Assembly: GCF_026212465.1 (NCBI RefSeq)
Contig: NC_080061.1
Span: 19,403,971 to 19,467,970, forward strand
Direction: 5' to 3'
Length of the DNA stretch: 64,000 nucleotides
Origin: Amaranthus tricolor
Taxonomy: Eukaryota; Streptophyta; Magnoliopsida; Caryophyllales; Amaranthaceae
Part shown: positions 12,119-22,985 of the stretch, piece after piece
Layout: every line of letters begins with the position of its first letter
Numbering within the stretch: the first letter of the stretch is position 1
The notes under the pieces: generated by a model
What the model was told of the DNA's origin: nothing
Database searches by the model: none
Seen by the model: the letters and a program-made list of their open reading frames with translations, nothing else
Position numbers and translations under genes: made by a program

Positions 12119-14535
12119 CTATTGGTTTTCTTGCTTTGTTGCCTTTGTCTGCCTTCTGTTTATACTTTTCATTGGGCTTTTTGATACTTTCCTGTATTGT
12201 TTTGTGTAATTTAACCAACTCCTTTGCTTGTTCCACAGCATCTTTGTGGACCCTGTCATGAACATTAGCAAGTTAGAGATAATGGTAATAGTGGGTTGTT
12301 TCCATAAACACACTCAAAAGGTGAGTGCTTAGTACTATAACTATGAATTCTATTGTAAGAAAATTCTGCTTGAAACAGTTTGAGATCCTAATTCTTAAGG
12401 TTCTTGCTTACCAAGGTTTTTAAGATGGATCCCAAAGTCTTATGCCCAACAGTCTCCATAGGGTTCTCCAAAAACAACTTAGGAACTTACTGTCCCTATC
12501 AGACACAATGGTCTGAGGTATCCCATGCAATCTCACAATCTCCGCAAAGTATAATCTAGGTATATGCTTACCATCATCAATCATATTGCAAGCAACAAAG
12601 TGTGCCATCTTTGAGAACCTATTGACCACTACCATGATAAAGTCCCTCCCTCTCTGTGTTCTTGGCAATGCCACAACAAAATCCATACTCAAGTGTTCCA
12701 AGGGTTTGCTACCCACAGGTAAAGGAATATATTCCCCTTTATGAAAAGTGATTTTAGCATTTATACAAGCCTCACATCTCAGTATGTATTTTCCCACATT
12801 TCCTAGCATTTTGGGCCAAAAGAAATGTTGGCTTACCATCTCTAATGTCTTTTGGATTCCAAAATGTCCCCCTAGACTCCCTTCAAGCACTTCTTTCACT
12901 AGCAACATCCTTAAAGGTGTCTTGGGTATGCATAACCTATAGCCTTTGAAAAGAAAGCCTTGTTGTATGTAAAACAATCCCTGAGGTTCTTTTTTACAGG
13001 CTATGTATAGGTCACTAAAATCACGATCTTCTGCATATTGTTCCTTGATCATCTTAAACCCTAACACTCTAGCATCTAGGATAGCTAATAAGTTATGCCT
13101 CCTACTTAAAGCATCTACTATCACATTCTTCCCTATCTTATACTTAGCTGAAAAATTAGAGGTCTGTAAAAACTCCACCCATCTAGCATGTCTTGGGTTA
13201 AGTTTCTGTTGTCCATGTATGTTCTTGAGGGATTCATGATCTGTATACAATATGAAAGGTTGCACCTTAAGATAATGTGACCAGTGTTCTAAGGCTCTAA
13301 TCATGGCATATAATTTTTTATCATAAGTTGAGTAGTTGAGTCTACATTTGCTTAACTTTTCACTAAAGAAAGCTACTGGTCTACCCTCTTGTATTAGGAT
13401 TTCTGCTATGCCATGGCCACAAGAATTACACTCTACCTCAAAGGGTTTTGAAAAATCAGGTAGCCTTAATACAGGTGTCTTGCACATAATCTCCTTAATT
13501 AACTCAAATGCCTTCTTTGCTTCTATTGTCCAAGTGAAAACTCCCTTTTTAGTGCATTCTGTGATAGGGGCCATTATTGAGCTAAATTTCTTAATAAACC
13601 TCCTATAAAATGAGGTTAGACCATGAAAAGACCTAGTTTGGGTAATGGTAGTAGGTGTAGGCCAAGTTTGTATAGCCTCTATTTTTGAAGAATCTGCTCT
13701 TACCCCTTCTTTACCTATGATAAAACCTAGGAATCCTATTTCTTGCATTAAGAAACTACATTTCTCCAACTTGCTATATAGTTGTTGTTGTCTTAAGACC
13801 TTAAAAAATTGCTCTAAGTGTCCTAGATGTTCTTCTATTTGTTTGCTATAGATCAAGATATCATCCAAGTATACCACTATGAATTTGCCTAGAAAAGGTC
13901 TCAAAATCTCATTCATAAGTCTCATAAAAGTACTTGGTGCACCTGTAAGTCTAAAGGGTATGACAATCCACTCATACAACCCATATTTTTTCTTAAAGGC
14001 TGTTTTCCACTCATCCCCCTCCTTCATCCTAATCTGATGATAGCCACTCCTCAAATCTACTTTACTGAATCATTGAGCACCAATTCATCAAGCGTAACAT
14101 TTATCCTAGGTATGGGGAATCTATATTTGATAGTAATGTTATTAATACTCATACTATCAATACACATCCTCCATGTTCCATCTTTCTTTGGAACCAACAG
14201 TGTAGGTACAACACAAGGACTCAAACTTTCCCTCACATATCCTCTCTGTAATAACTCCTCAACTTGCCTCTATAGTTCTTTGGTTTTGTAGGATTGGTCC
14301 TATATGCTGGTTTGTTAGGTTGAGTAGCTCCAAGGATCAAGTCTATCTGGTGCTCTATGCTCCTAAGGGGTGGTAATCCTTTAGGTAAGTCCTCTGAAAA
14401 TACATCTTTGTATTGTTCTAATAATTGGCCGACTTCAGATGGAATAGTGAGTGTTTTGCACACTTCCTTAGTGAATAACAAATAGATTGTTTCCCTGTTC
14501 CTTACTTCCTTGTCACAACTTTTTCTACTGATCAA
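12119..14535 (-). pseudogene. Gypsy reverse transcriptase, RNase H and integrase remnant
   Basis: From the right, 14535-14233 holds the region before reverse transcriptase (YKDVFSEDLPKGLPPLR). A broken stretch at 14232-14060 keeps [13 protein letters not shown]. The long ORF 14054-12420 (544 residues) then carries SGYHQIR, the catalytic YLDDIL box near 13865, RNase H (YDKKLYAMIRALEHWSHYL and the TDHESLK word) and integrase (zinc-type HFGIQ...C-x2-C, first Asp in SMDFV, second Asp in IVSDRD). The third catalytic residue, Glu, is missing: the frame jumps from the LLGI region to a downstream piece and hits a stop at 12420. After this break the protein resumes (AEFSYNR, SPFECVYGNNPLLPL). Confidence 0.88.
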
Positions 14536-14569
14536 GTGTATAGGTTTCTTAGTAGGTGGTGGTATTTTC

Positions 14570-15306
14570 TTATGTGGTGGTAAAGGGATTAAGTCTTAAT
14601 TTTCCCTCATATCTAACTGTGTATATGTTGGCAAACCCATTGTGAGTAGTTAATCTGTCATACTGCCAAGGTCTCCCTAGGAGGACATGACATGCACTCA
14701 TCTCTAGCACATCACACAACACTTTGTCCCTATATGATCCTATGACAAACCCTATCAAGCATTGTTTACTCACTGATCCACTTGTAGCCACTTAAGTTTG
14801 TATGGGTGAGGATGGGGTTTAGTCTTTAGATTCAACTCCGTCACTAAATCTAGACTAACAAAGTTTGATTCACTCCAACCATCTATAATCAAATCACAAA
14901 TCTTATCCTTAACCTTGCATTTAGTATGAAATATGTTTTCCCTCTGGTCTGAACTTTTGACTTGGGGTGTGGTGTTGAAATTCCTTCTCACAACTAGATT
15001 ATAATGATCACTTTCAGGTAGCACTCTATCCCTTTCCTCTTCTGACTCACTCTCTTCCATACTACTCTCATATTTCTGCAGACTCCCAGTCTCATTTACC
15101 ATGTATGATCCCTCAGGATCTTCATCTGTGACTGAAGGCCAGCATTCTTCTTCCTTTCCATTCCTAGAAACTAACATTACCTTAGGTTTAGTATCCTCAT
15201 GTATCTCAGTCCACTCTTGAATAGTGAATGCTCTAGGATTAGGACAGTCATTCTTGTAGTGTCCATGACCATGACACTTGAAACACACAACATTCTTCAA
15301 AAGCAA
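14570..15306 (-). pseudogene. Gypsy zinc knuckle and aspartic protease remnant
   Basis: A CCHC zinc knuckle, CFKCHGHGHYKNDCP, is intact near 15285-15240 and would bind RNA. An acidic linker follows. The protease has IIDGWSESNF near 14880, the D-G-G/S active-site form seen in this Gypsy group, then PHPHPYKL. A stop at about 14770 breaks the frame, and the rest continues at 14791-14570 with DKVLCDVLEM and the LLGRPWQYD word that closes the domain. Confidence 0.82.
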
Positions 15307-15320
15307 GGTTGTCTTGTTCT

Positions 15321-16074
15321 TTATTCCACTGTCTTGGTTGTCTCTCTTAGGTACACTAACTGGATTGGTAGGTGTTCTTGGTGGTAAGCTCTTAGGGGTC
15401 CTAGTGTAACTATAGTTGTTGTTTTTTTTTTCTTAGAAGCAAATTTTTCTAGACTTAAGGCTAGGTTACAAGCCATTGGTAGAGTTAAATTTGGTGTTAG
15501 CATAAGCTTTTTCTTGATGTCTTCCTTAAGCCCTACCAGAAACTTGGATACTCTTATCTCATCAGTTTCATTTACTTCACATAAAACAGACAATCTCTCC
15601 TTGAATGAATTCAAACGCACTCTTGTTTCCTTGACTCAAAGTATTCCACTGGACATATAGTTGTTGTTTGTAGTTAGATGGAACATATTTTCTCCTCAAA
15701 TGTTTCTTTAGTTTCTCCTAAGTGGCTATACTAGTCCTATCATCCCTCCTCCTTTGTTTCTTAATACTTTCGAACCAAACAGCAGCCAGTTTAGTGAGTT
15801 TTATCTTGGCTAACTTGTATTATCTTTTAGGGGAGGTTTCTTTAAAATCAAAGTATCTATCTAGGCTAGCTTCCCATTCTATCTACACTTCAGGATTATC
15901 TGATTTTCCATCAAACTCCTGTAAATCAATCCTAATTGTCCTATCTTCTTGATTCCTTTGAACATTGTTATTCATGTTCTGTATAGGTCTATCTGTGTTA
16001 CCTAGACCAGCAGTGGCTAAAATTTGGGTCACTCTCTGCAAGGTTTCCTCTATGGCCTCAAGTCTAGCATCCAT
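15321..16074 (-). pseudogene. Gypsy gag remnant
   Basis: The start MDARLEAIEETLQRV at 16074 opens a coiled-coil-like N-terminus. The conserved EFDGKSDNPE word near 15890 is followed by a stop where the family has Trp. The capsid core continues in pieces (FESIKKQRR, QWNTLSQG) and ends with the 15620-15321 stretch (KFLVGLKEDIKKKL). It would be the structural protein of the element; stops and frame changes inactivate it. Confidence 0.75.
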
Positions 16075-16404
16075 GTTGTTAGTAAACTCAGGAAAACAAA
16101 ATATACCAAGACAATATAACACAAAACAGAATAAAATCAAAATTCTGTCAAATTTGAGATTTCTTGGAACTAATATAGCTAGATTTCAATATGCACATGT
16201 AATATTCAATAATCGCCTAAAATTGTTGAATCAAGAAATCATCTACCTGTCTATAGATCACTAATATAGAATCTACAAATAGAAATTAGAAAGAGTTTAC
16301 CAAATGTCTGTATATCAGTCAATACACAAATCCCTTCTGAATTTCCCTTTGTATTTTCCTTGTGATGTTTGTCTATGATCTTCTGTCCCTCTTCGTAACT
16401 TGCA

Positions 16405-16416
16405 GCTCCGTTACCA
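16405..16416 (-). other. Primer binding site, initiator-Met type
   Basis: The minus strand reads TGGTAACGGAGC, 10 of 12 matches to the initiator-Met primer site TGGTATCAGAGC. It sits 2 bp from the LTR end. Confidence 0.75.
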
Positions 16417-16418
16417 AT

Positions 16419-17244
16419 TGCACCAAGTTTAGGGGTGTAGATAATCCTGAACTTGCACACAATCAATTCCTCAATGTGTAGCAACCTTTGATTGTGTGAT
16501 CACTCCTTAAATCAGTCAAAAACAGGATCAAGAATTAAGTTCTTGGAATTCAGGCCCTAATTGTAAGGCTTAGACAATGGCTTCACTCACCAAAGTTTAG
16601 GCCTTGAACAACCTCACGACGTTCACTCCTTTTCTTGGTGTGGATAATCTTGCAATTGCTTCACTCACAATTTCAAGACACACGAAGGTGCTTCACTCAC
16701 ACCCTCACAAAACAGAAACTGTTTTGAAGGAAAACACAAAATGTTGTGATATTGATTTTAATCTGAAACCTGAATGTCTAAGACAACTATGACGATCCAT
16801 TTATATAGGCATCAAATACACATAACGACTATTTCTAACCTTAACTAACATCCTAAGCTTTATTAAAAGAACACATGCTAAAACATGTGCACATTTTAAA
16901 ACAAGAACAAAAACTGAAATAGGCTTCATTGAATGATCAATCTGCCACTTTCCCTTCTGAGGGGTTTTTAAGGATCCATGTGGACTATCAATGTGGTCCT
17001 AAAACCTTGACTGCTTGGTCCATGTATGTTCTTGATCTCCTTTGGCTTTTCAGGGTCCATGTTGCATAGGTCTCGGCTTAGGGTGTCTAGCAAGATCTGC
17101 TGACAGACAGGTTTTTCTGATTTCTAAACTTCTGTCTCTAGGTCAGTCCTGCATATCTTGCCTTGGCTTTCTTAGTTTGACTTGGCTCCCTCTTGGTCTT
17201 GGTCTTAGGGTGTAGTTAAACTTGAACCATGCAAATTTGGTTCA
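16419..17244 (-). repeat. 5' LTR of the Gypsy element
   Basis: It is the partner of the LTR at 11055-11880, with the same TG...CA ends and length. The TATA-like box equivalent lies at 16800-16807 on the minus strand and would drive the element's RNA. A primer site follows 2 bp after its inner end. Confidence 0.92.
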
Positions 17245-17249
17245 TGTTT
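17245..17249. repeat. Target site duplication, right arm
   Basis: It reads TGTTT, identical to 11050-11054, which proves that the two LTRs belong to a single insertion into the LINE. Confidence 0.9.
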
Positions 17250-17294
17250 ATACTTACTACATCAAATTGGTATCCACGCATACTGAACTGGTTG

Positions 17295-18167
17295 AGATAC
17301 TAGTTCATCATGTTCATTGGAGTAGTATAACTCATCTGGAAAACCCTTAGAAATATCCGTATCCACCAATACCCTAGCATATGCAGTCTTGATTTGGTGA
17401 TGGTTACAGTATCTATTTTCATTACTGTACCTAGATAGCCCACAATGTTTTTGAGAAGATATTCACTCCAATACACCACATTCAATTTATACAGTTTAAT
17501 CCAGATTGGAACAGACTCAATGCTAGCCTTCTCATAGGAAATATTAGGGTGCCATGGTTTCACTTTGAAAGGTTTTTTATCAAATAGTATTCCATTCGTG
17601 CTACAAGCCTATTTTTGGTGTTCTTTTGACACAAAACGCACAAGAAAAACACCCCGATTAACCATCCCTATTCTATCAATTTCCTAGTCCTTCAAAATAC
17701 GACGAACAAACCCCTCAATCACATGAAGGTGAGGATTAGCACTTGTTACATAGCATACCACAGTAGTATACAAGAAATTAATCTCACCCTAAATGTCCTC
17801 CTTATGAATTTTAGCAATTCTACAAGAAGAAAGAGTATCAATACCTAAAACAACATTTTCGATAATCGGCTTCAAAGGAATTGATGGATTCAATGGAATA
17901 GTAGCTGAAAACCTAGGAGTAACCACTAGTGTTGAGGTTGAGGCATTGACCCTTCAACATTGAGACTCAACTTAATGCTACCTCGGACTGTTGTTAGAGG
18001 GAGTCGGATTCAATGGGGTTGTGCCGGAAACACCAACCTACACCTTCGGAGTTGGCAATTGAACCTGTAATCGCTTAGGGGAAGACGATAATTCTCTGGA
18101 AGAAATGCTCACCGACGGCTGTCTCGCCACTGCTTTTGCTTTCGCCGATCGTCCCCTCCTACCCATG
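17295..18167 (-). pseudogene. LINE ORF1 remnant (DUF4283-like)
   Basis: An ATG at 18167 opens a basic N-terminus (MGRRGRSAKAKAVARQ). After several stops, the stretch at 17563-17300 shows the DUF4283-like pattern of plant LINE ORF1 proteins, with a W-x-P start, PIWIKLYKL, YW and a leucine-rich follow-up. ORF1 proteins bind the LINE RNA. The Gypsy element inserted just downstream at 17244/17249, so ORF1 is cut in two as well as point-mutated. Confidence 0.65.
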
Positions 18168-19577
18168 GCTGAAGATGGTAACACAAGATCACCAAATCTG
18201 AGAGGAAATTGTAGAAAGAGAAAGAAGAGGGAGAAAGTCTAAAGCTTAAAATGTTGTTTATAACAAATTAAAATATAATGTAACATCAAACATGTTTCCA
18301 TTTTTCAAGTTAGCCATTTAAAAAGTATAATAAGTACAAACCATCTCTAAATATTGATAAGTAATAGTTGGTGTTTCATAGGTAGATGTAAAGATCAAAA
18401 TAAACTATAATAGTTAATAATCAGTATTAATGTATGCCAAGTTTTAAATAAAAAAGACATGTTTGAACTTGTTTTTGCAATTTAGAAGCTTAATAATCCC
18501 TTAAAATGTCAAACTATGACGTAGCATATTTCTATTTTTTTCCAAGTATGTCCATTCAAAACCAGAATAGGTACTAACCATTTTAAAGTAATAATAAGTA
18601 AAAATTAGTATTGCTTGCAGTTTTAGACAAAACAAATCGAGTTTGGAACAGTTTTTGCAAATTAGTGGCTTAAAAACCTCTTCAAATTTTGACGTAAATT
18701 TATACTCTTTCTGATATTTTAAAGTAGTACAATTCCAGAACTACAATAGGTACTAACCATTATAAAACTATAAGAGGTAATAATTAGTAAAGCATGGCAA
18801 GTTTCAAATCAAACAAATTATGTTTGAACAAGTTTTCTCATCTTAGATGCTTAAAAGCCCTTAAAGCATAAAATTATGACATATTTTCAAACACATTTTA
18901 TTTTTTAAGTCTAAGAATTTCATAACTAATATGTAATAATTAGTGTTACATGCCAAGTAAAATATGAAATAAAGCATATTTGAACTAGTTTTTTCATGTT
19001 AGGGGCGTTAAAAGACCTTATAACATCATTGTGATGTAATTTCAAAACTATTCCCTTTTTTCAAGTCTATCATTTCAAAACTACAATAACTAATAAGTTG
19101 TGTACTTTGCCAGGTTTTATATTAAACATATCATGTTTGAACTAGTTTTTTTTTTTAAGTTAATGGCTTAAAAAGACTTCAAATGTAAATTGTGATATAA
19201 TTTCAAACCTATTCCCATTATTTCAAGTCTTGATCATTTTACAATTGTAATAGGTACTAACCAATTCAAAACTCTAATAATCAATATTAGTGGTGCATGC
19301 CAAGTTTTAGATCAAACAAGTTAAGTTTGTACTAGTGTTTTGAAAAATAGAAACTTAAAGCTTTAAAAACGCCAAATAATGACTTAATTTTAAACTTATC
19401 CTAGTTTCACTACTGTTCCATCTCAAAACTATAATAAGTAGTAACAAATAATAATAAGTAATAATTGGTGGTGCTTGCCAAGTTGCAGACAAAAAAAATC
19501 GAGTTTAAAATAACATTTTAAAGTTAGTGGCTTAGAAATCACTTAAAACTTCGCATTGCGATGTGAGTTTATACATA

Positions 19578-20274
19578 CTAGTTGAAAGGTTGCGTGCTAC
19601 GCACGCGGTCCCCCGAGTTCCACTATCAAATGCAACAATGCATTTTTGTACATTTTTATTATGAATATTGCGAATTAAAATATTGAAATGTTAATGTGTA
19701 GTAAAGGTTGAAGGATGTAAGGGCCGAAGTTGTATAGTTAGTAGTAGGTAGCATAATTAAAGTAAGACATGGAAAAATATTAAAGTTGTTACATGCGTCA
19801 GACACTAGTCTTGTTATGAATAATTATCGTTTGCTTTAGAGATCTATATTGCATAATTGTCTTTTTTGTGGCTTCTAATGGCCAATCTGAGATATTTGTA
19901 ATAATATTTACTGAGCTTTCTTACCCCCAAGAAATCCTATTTTAATAACTAATTTATATTCAATTAACTAAAAGTTAATTTTTAATAAAATGAGCAATTA
20001 AAAGAAACTTGGTTGTACATTTGTAAAGATAAGAGTTTCCTTCAACAAGAATGATAATTAAATGACTAAAATAAAAGGAACAGTTTCTAAAGCTTAGAGA
20101 TGTTTCACGTGGCAGCAGCAGGAGGAATAACAGTAAAAAAAAATGCTAGTAAAGATGTATTAGGAGCAGAGGTGGTGCATGGAACCTGATGTGATAAATG
20201 GCTTTATGATGTGGCTGTGATGTGGCAGTTGGCAAAAAAAACTATTTATTTCCTAATTGTGAATAGTGAATAGA
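19578..20274 (-). mobile_element. Non-autonomous Helitron-like element
   Basis: On the minus strand the element starts TCTATTCACT at 20274 and ends CTAG at 19578, with A before the start and T after the end: the Helitron 5'-TC...CTRR-3' rule with insertion between A and T. Ten bases before CTAG lies a perfect hairpin (6-bp stem gcgtgc/gcacgc with a 3-base loop, 19592-19606), also diagnostic. Its length is about 697 bp with no coding capacity. It sits inside the satellite array, and satellite-like sequence resumes on both sides. Confidence 0.72.
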
Positions 20275-20944
20275 TTATGGATTTTCATTTCTCTAAGTCT
20301 AACAATTCATAACTACAACAGTACTATCCATTTTTAACCTATAACTTGTAATAATTATCGTTGCATGCTAAGTATTATATCAAACAAATTATGTTTTTGA
20401 AGGTTAGATGTTTAAGAGCCATTATTATCATCATCATACCTAGTGTATCCTACTCATATGAAAACTATGATTAAGATTTGGGGAAGGAAGAAAAATGGAA
20501 ACTCATACCCATAACGGAGAATGGGGTCAAAGAGTCCCTTAGCTTAAGAAAAGATCTTCAAATGAGTGAAACCCACAATTACCCGAAGCCTGCAACTTAG
20601 AACACATGTTGACCATTAACAATAATTAAAAAATAAAAATAATATATATATCTTAGATAAAAATAAATAAAAATAAAACTAAGAAGTTATCATTATGTAA
20701 TAATTAGTGTTACACGCCAAGATATAAGTTAAACAAGTGAAGTATAAACTAGTTTTTTTCACATTAATGGTTTTAAAAGCTCTTAAAATGTCAAATTGGA
20801 TGTAATTTCCAAACTATTCCCTATTTTTTAAATTTGTCATTTTAAAAACTGTAATTGGTATAAAAAGCCCTTAAAATATTAGATTGTGATATAGAAACCA
20901 GTTGGCATAAAAGCCTATAAACCAAACAAATTAAATTTGAAATT

Positions 20945-21476
20945 TAGGAATGAAGCGATACGAGACGAGGTGGTACGCACGCCTGTTAGTATTGTAGCTC
21001 ATATTCAGAGAGAGATGGGGACTAATCTTCAGCTTGCAATTCTATCCTTATAAATAAGAATTGCTGCTACAATGGGATGTCAGCTACTAAGGTTGCTTCT
21101 TGCTTGTGAGTAAGGTTGATGTGTGTTTCTGGTCTGTTGTGCAAGATCAATGATTCTCTTTTGATTCAAAAGTTTTGAGGTTCCTTTTGATACTCTTCAT
21201 GTTACTGTAGTGTGACTTTGTTGTCAGTGACTTTCTTAATTAGTTGCTTGTATAGGTTTTCTCATGTTTGTATTGCTTTTAATTTATTGGCTTGTTATAG
21301 TTGTGTTTTTTCCTTCCTTCCTCTAGTGCATATGAAGGTGAAATTTGGAAACCCTTCATAGAAGGTGGGCAATAGGCCATACTGATGCAAATTGAGGTTG
21401 GTAGGGCGAAAAGTTTTAATGTAAAATTGATTTTTTTTTTTCTTGAGAATGATAAATCTTTATTTGCCAAAAAAAT
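20945..21476 (+). mobile_element. LINE 3' end fragment
   Basis: The stretch has no ORF, is T-rich with GT-rich words, and ends with a T-run, tcttgagaatgataaa and tctttatttgcc followed by an A-run at 21471-21477, the usual plant LINE 3' end. Similar aaattaaRttt words flank both sides and may be a target duplication, although the satellite itself carries that word. It would be a strongly 5'-truncated insertion. Confidence 0.5.
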
Positions 21477-22985
21477 TAAGTTTAAACTAGCTTTTCCAAG
21501 TTAATAGGTACAAAAGGCCTTTAAAATGTCAAATTGTGATATAATTTAATACCTATTAGCATTGTTTAAGTCTGACCATTTCAAAATTATAATTGGTACT
21601 AAGAATTCAAAATTATTATAGGTTATATAATTAGTGTTGCATGTCAAGATTTAGGTCAAACAAATTAAGTTTGTACTAACTTATGCAAGTTAGAAGCTTT
21701 AAAATCATTAACAAATCAAATTATGACGTAATATCAGACCTATTCCCTTTTCAAGGCTGCCATTTAAAAAGTATAATAAGTAATAACCATTTTAAAATAA
21801 TAACAAGTAGCAATTGGTGTTGCTTGCCTAATTTTAAACCAAAAAAATGAGTTTAAACTAGTTTTTAGAAAGTAGTGGTTTACCCTACATTCATCCCTAA
21901 TTATCCTCATATCTCAAAGTATCACCCTTACTCTTAATGCGAAAACCAAAACAAACTATAATAGGTAATATTTAGTTTTACATGTCAAGTTTTATATCAA
22001 ATAAATTATATTTAACTAGTTTTTGCAACTCATAAGTTTAAAACCCCTTAAAACATCAAATTATGACTTAATCTCAAACATATATTTCATTTTTTAAGTT
22101 TAACAATTTTAAATGTAATAGATAATGATTAGTGTTACATGTCAAGGTTTAGATCAAACAAATCAAATTTGAACTTGATTTTGCAAGTTAGAAGCGTAAA
22201 AAGATCTTAAAATGTCATATAATGATGTGTCGGATTTCCATTTTTCCAAGTATGACTTTTCAAAGCTATAATAAGTACTAACCACTTCAAAATAACAATA
22301 AGTCTATTAGTATTGCTTGCGGGCAAGTTTTAGACCAAACAAACAAAGTTTGAAATAGTTTGAAGTTAGTGGCTTATAAACCTTTTAAAACGACAACTCT
22401 TGACTTAATTTTATACCCCTTCTATTCACTATTATGATCGTATTTGATTTTTAGATGCTATTCATCTATCACTCTTAATTTGCATTTTATTTTTAATCTA
22501 TAAGCTAAAACATTGTTAACTAAGATCTTGTTTGAATCATTTCAATGTAAATTTTATTGAAATTAACATCTTATAATTTTTAACTTAACACAATTTGAGA
22601 TATTTGCGATTGAACATGTGCATTGGTAAATGTGCAAAACCAAATGGGACAATAATAGAAAGTAGTAGAGAGTACATATTTTAATTTTTTTCAAGTCTTA
22701 TAGTATCACAACTATAATAAGTACTAACTATTTCAATATTATAACAACTAGTAATTAGTATTACATATCAAGTTTCAGATTAGATAAACTATATTTTTGC
22801 ATGTTAGATGCTTAAAAGCTCTTAAAACATCAAACTATAGTATAATTTCAAACATATTTTAATTTTTTTAAGTCTAAGAATTTCAAAATTAATAGGTTAA
22901 AAGTTAGTTGCTTAAAAAGCTATAAAACGTCAAATCATAATGTAATTTCAAATTTATTCCCATTCTTTCAAATATGTCATTTTAA

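Larger units (their letters stand above)
11055..17244 (-). mobile_element. Chromovirus-type (CRM-like) Gypsy retrotransposon, complete but decayed
   Basis: Two 826-bp LTRs (11055-11880 and 16419-17244) flank an internal region with, on the minus strand, a primer site at 16416-16405, gag, zinc knuckle, protease, reverse transcriptase, RNase H, integrase and a polypurine tract at 11894-11881. The total length is 6,190 bp. An exact TGTTT duplication flanks it, so it inserted as one unit into the LINE. The LTRs look about 92-93% identical by eye over the first 400 bp, so the insertion is not recent. Several internal stops and one integrase deletion make it non-autonomous. The chromovirus/CRM assignment is inferred from the protease and integrase wording and from the ORF running into the 3' LTR. 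Confidence 0.88.
8040..18245 (-). mobile_element. L1-type LINE, decayed, split by a Gypsy insertion
   Basis: On the minus strand the order is a short 5' UTR (18245-18168), ORF1 (18167 to about 17250), then after the inserted Gypsy element (17244-11055) the ORF1 tail, endonuclease (from about 10690) and reverse transcriptase (to about 8060). Removing the insert and one 5-bp target copy leaves about 4 kb, a normal plant LINE size. All ORFs contain stops or frameshifts. No poly(A) tail is visible at 8040, so the 3' end appears truncated or overwritten by the neighbouring repeat. Confidence 0.8.
18248..22985. repeat. Strongly diverged tandem satellite, period about 160-190 bp
   Basis: The same order of words recurs many times: a cttaaaaagc-like word, then tcaaattgtgatgtaat, cattttcaagtc, aaaactataatag, tagtgttgcatgccaagttt and caaacaaattaagtttgaac. 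The cttaaaa anchor appears near 18490, 18661, 18844, 19001, 19160, 19349, 19526, 20763, 21500, 21690, 22030, 22190, 22365, 22802 and 22905, so uninterrupted steps are about 157-190 bp. Copies are too diverged for a strict consensus by eye. The array is broken by a Helitron-like element (19578-20274), a LINE end (20945-21476) and unidentified inserts near 20430-20700 and 22430-22680. Confidence 0.72.

Noticed and set aside
12748..14291. Several plus-strand ORFs of 64-90 residues
   Set aside because: Antisense shadows of the Gypsy polymerase region on the minus strand.
18248..22985. CRISPR-like or simple microsatellite array
   Set aside because: Units are ~170 bp, highly diverged, without constant spacers; this is plant nuclear DNA.
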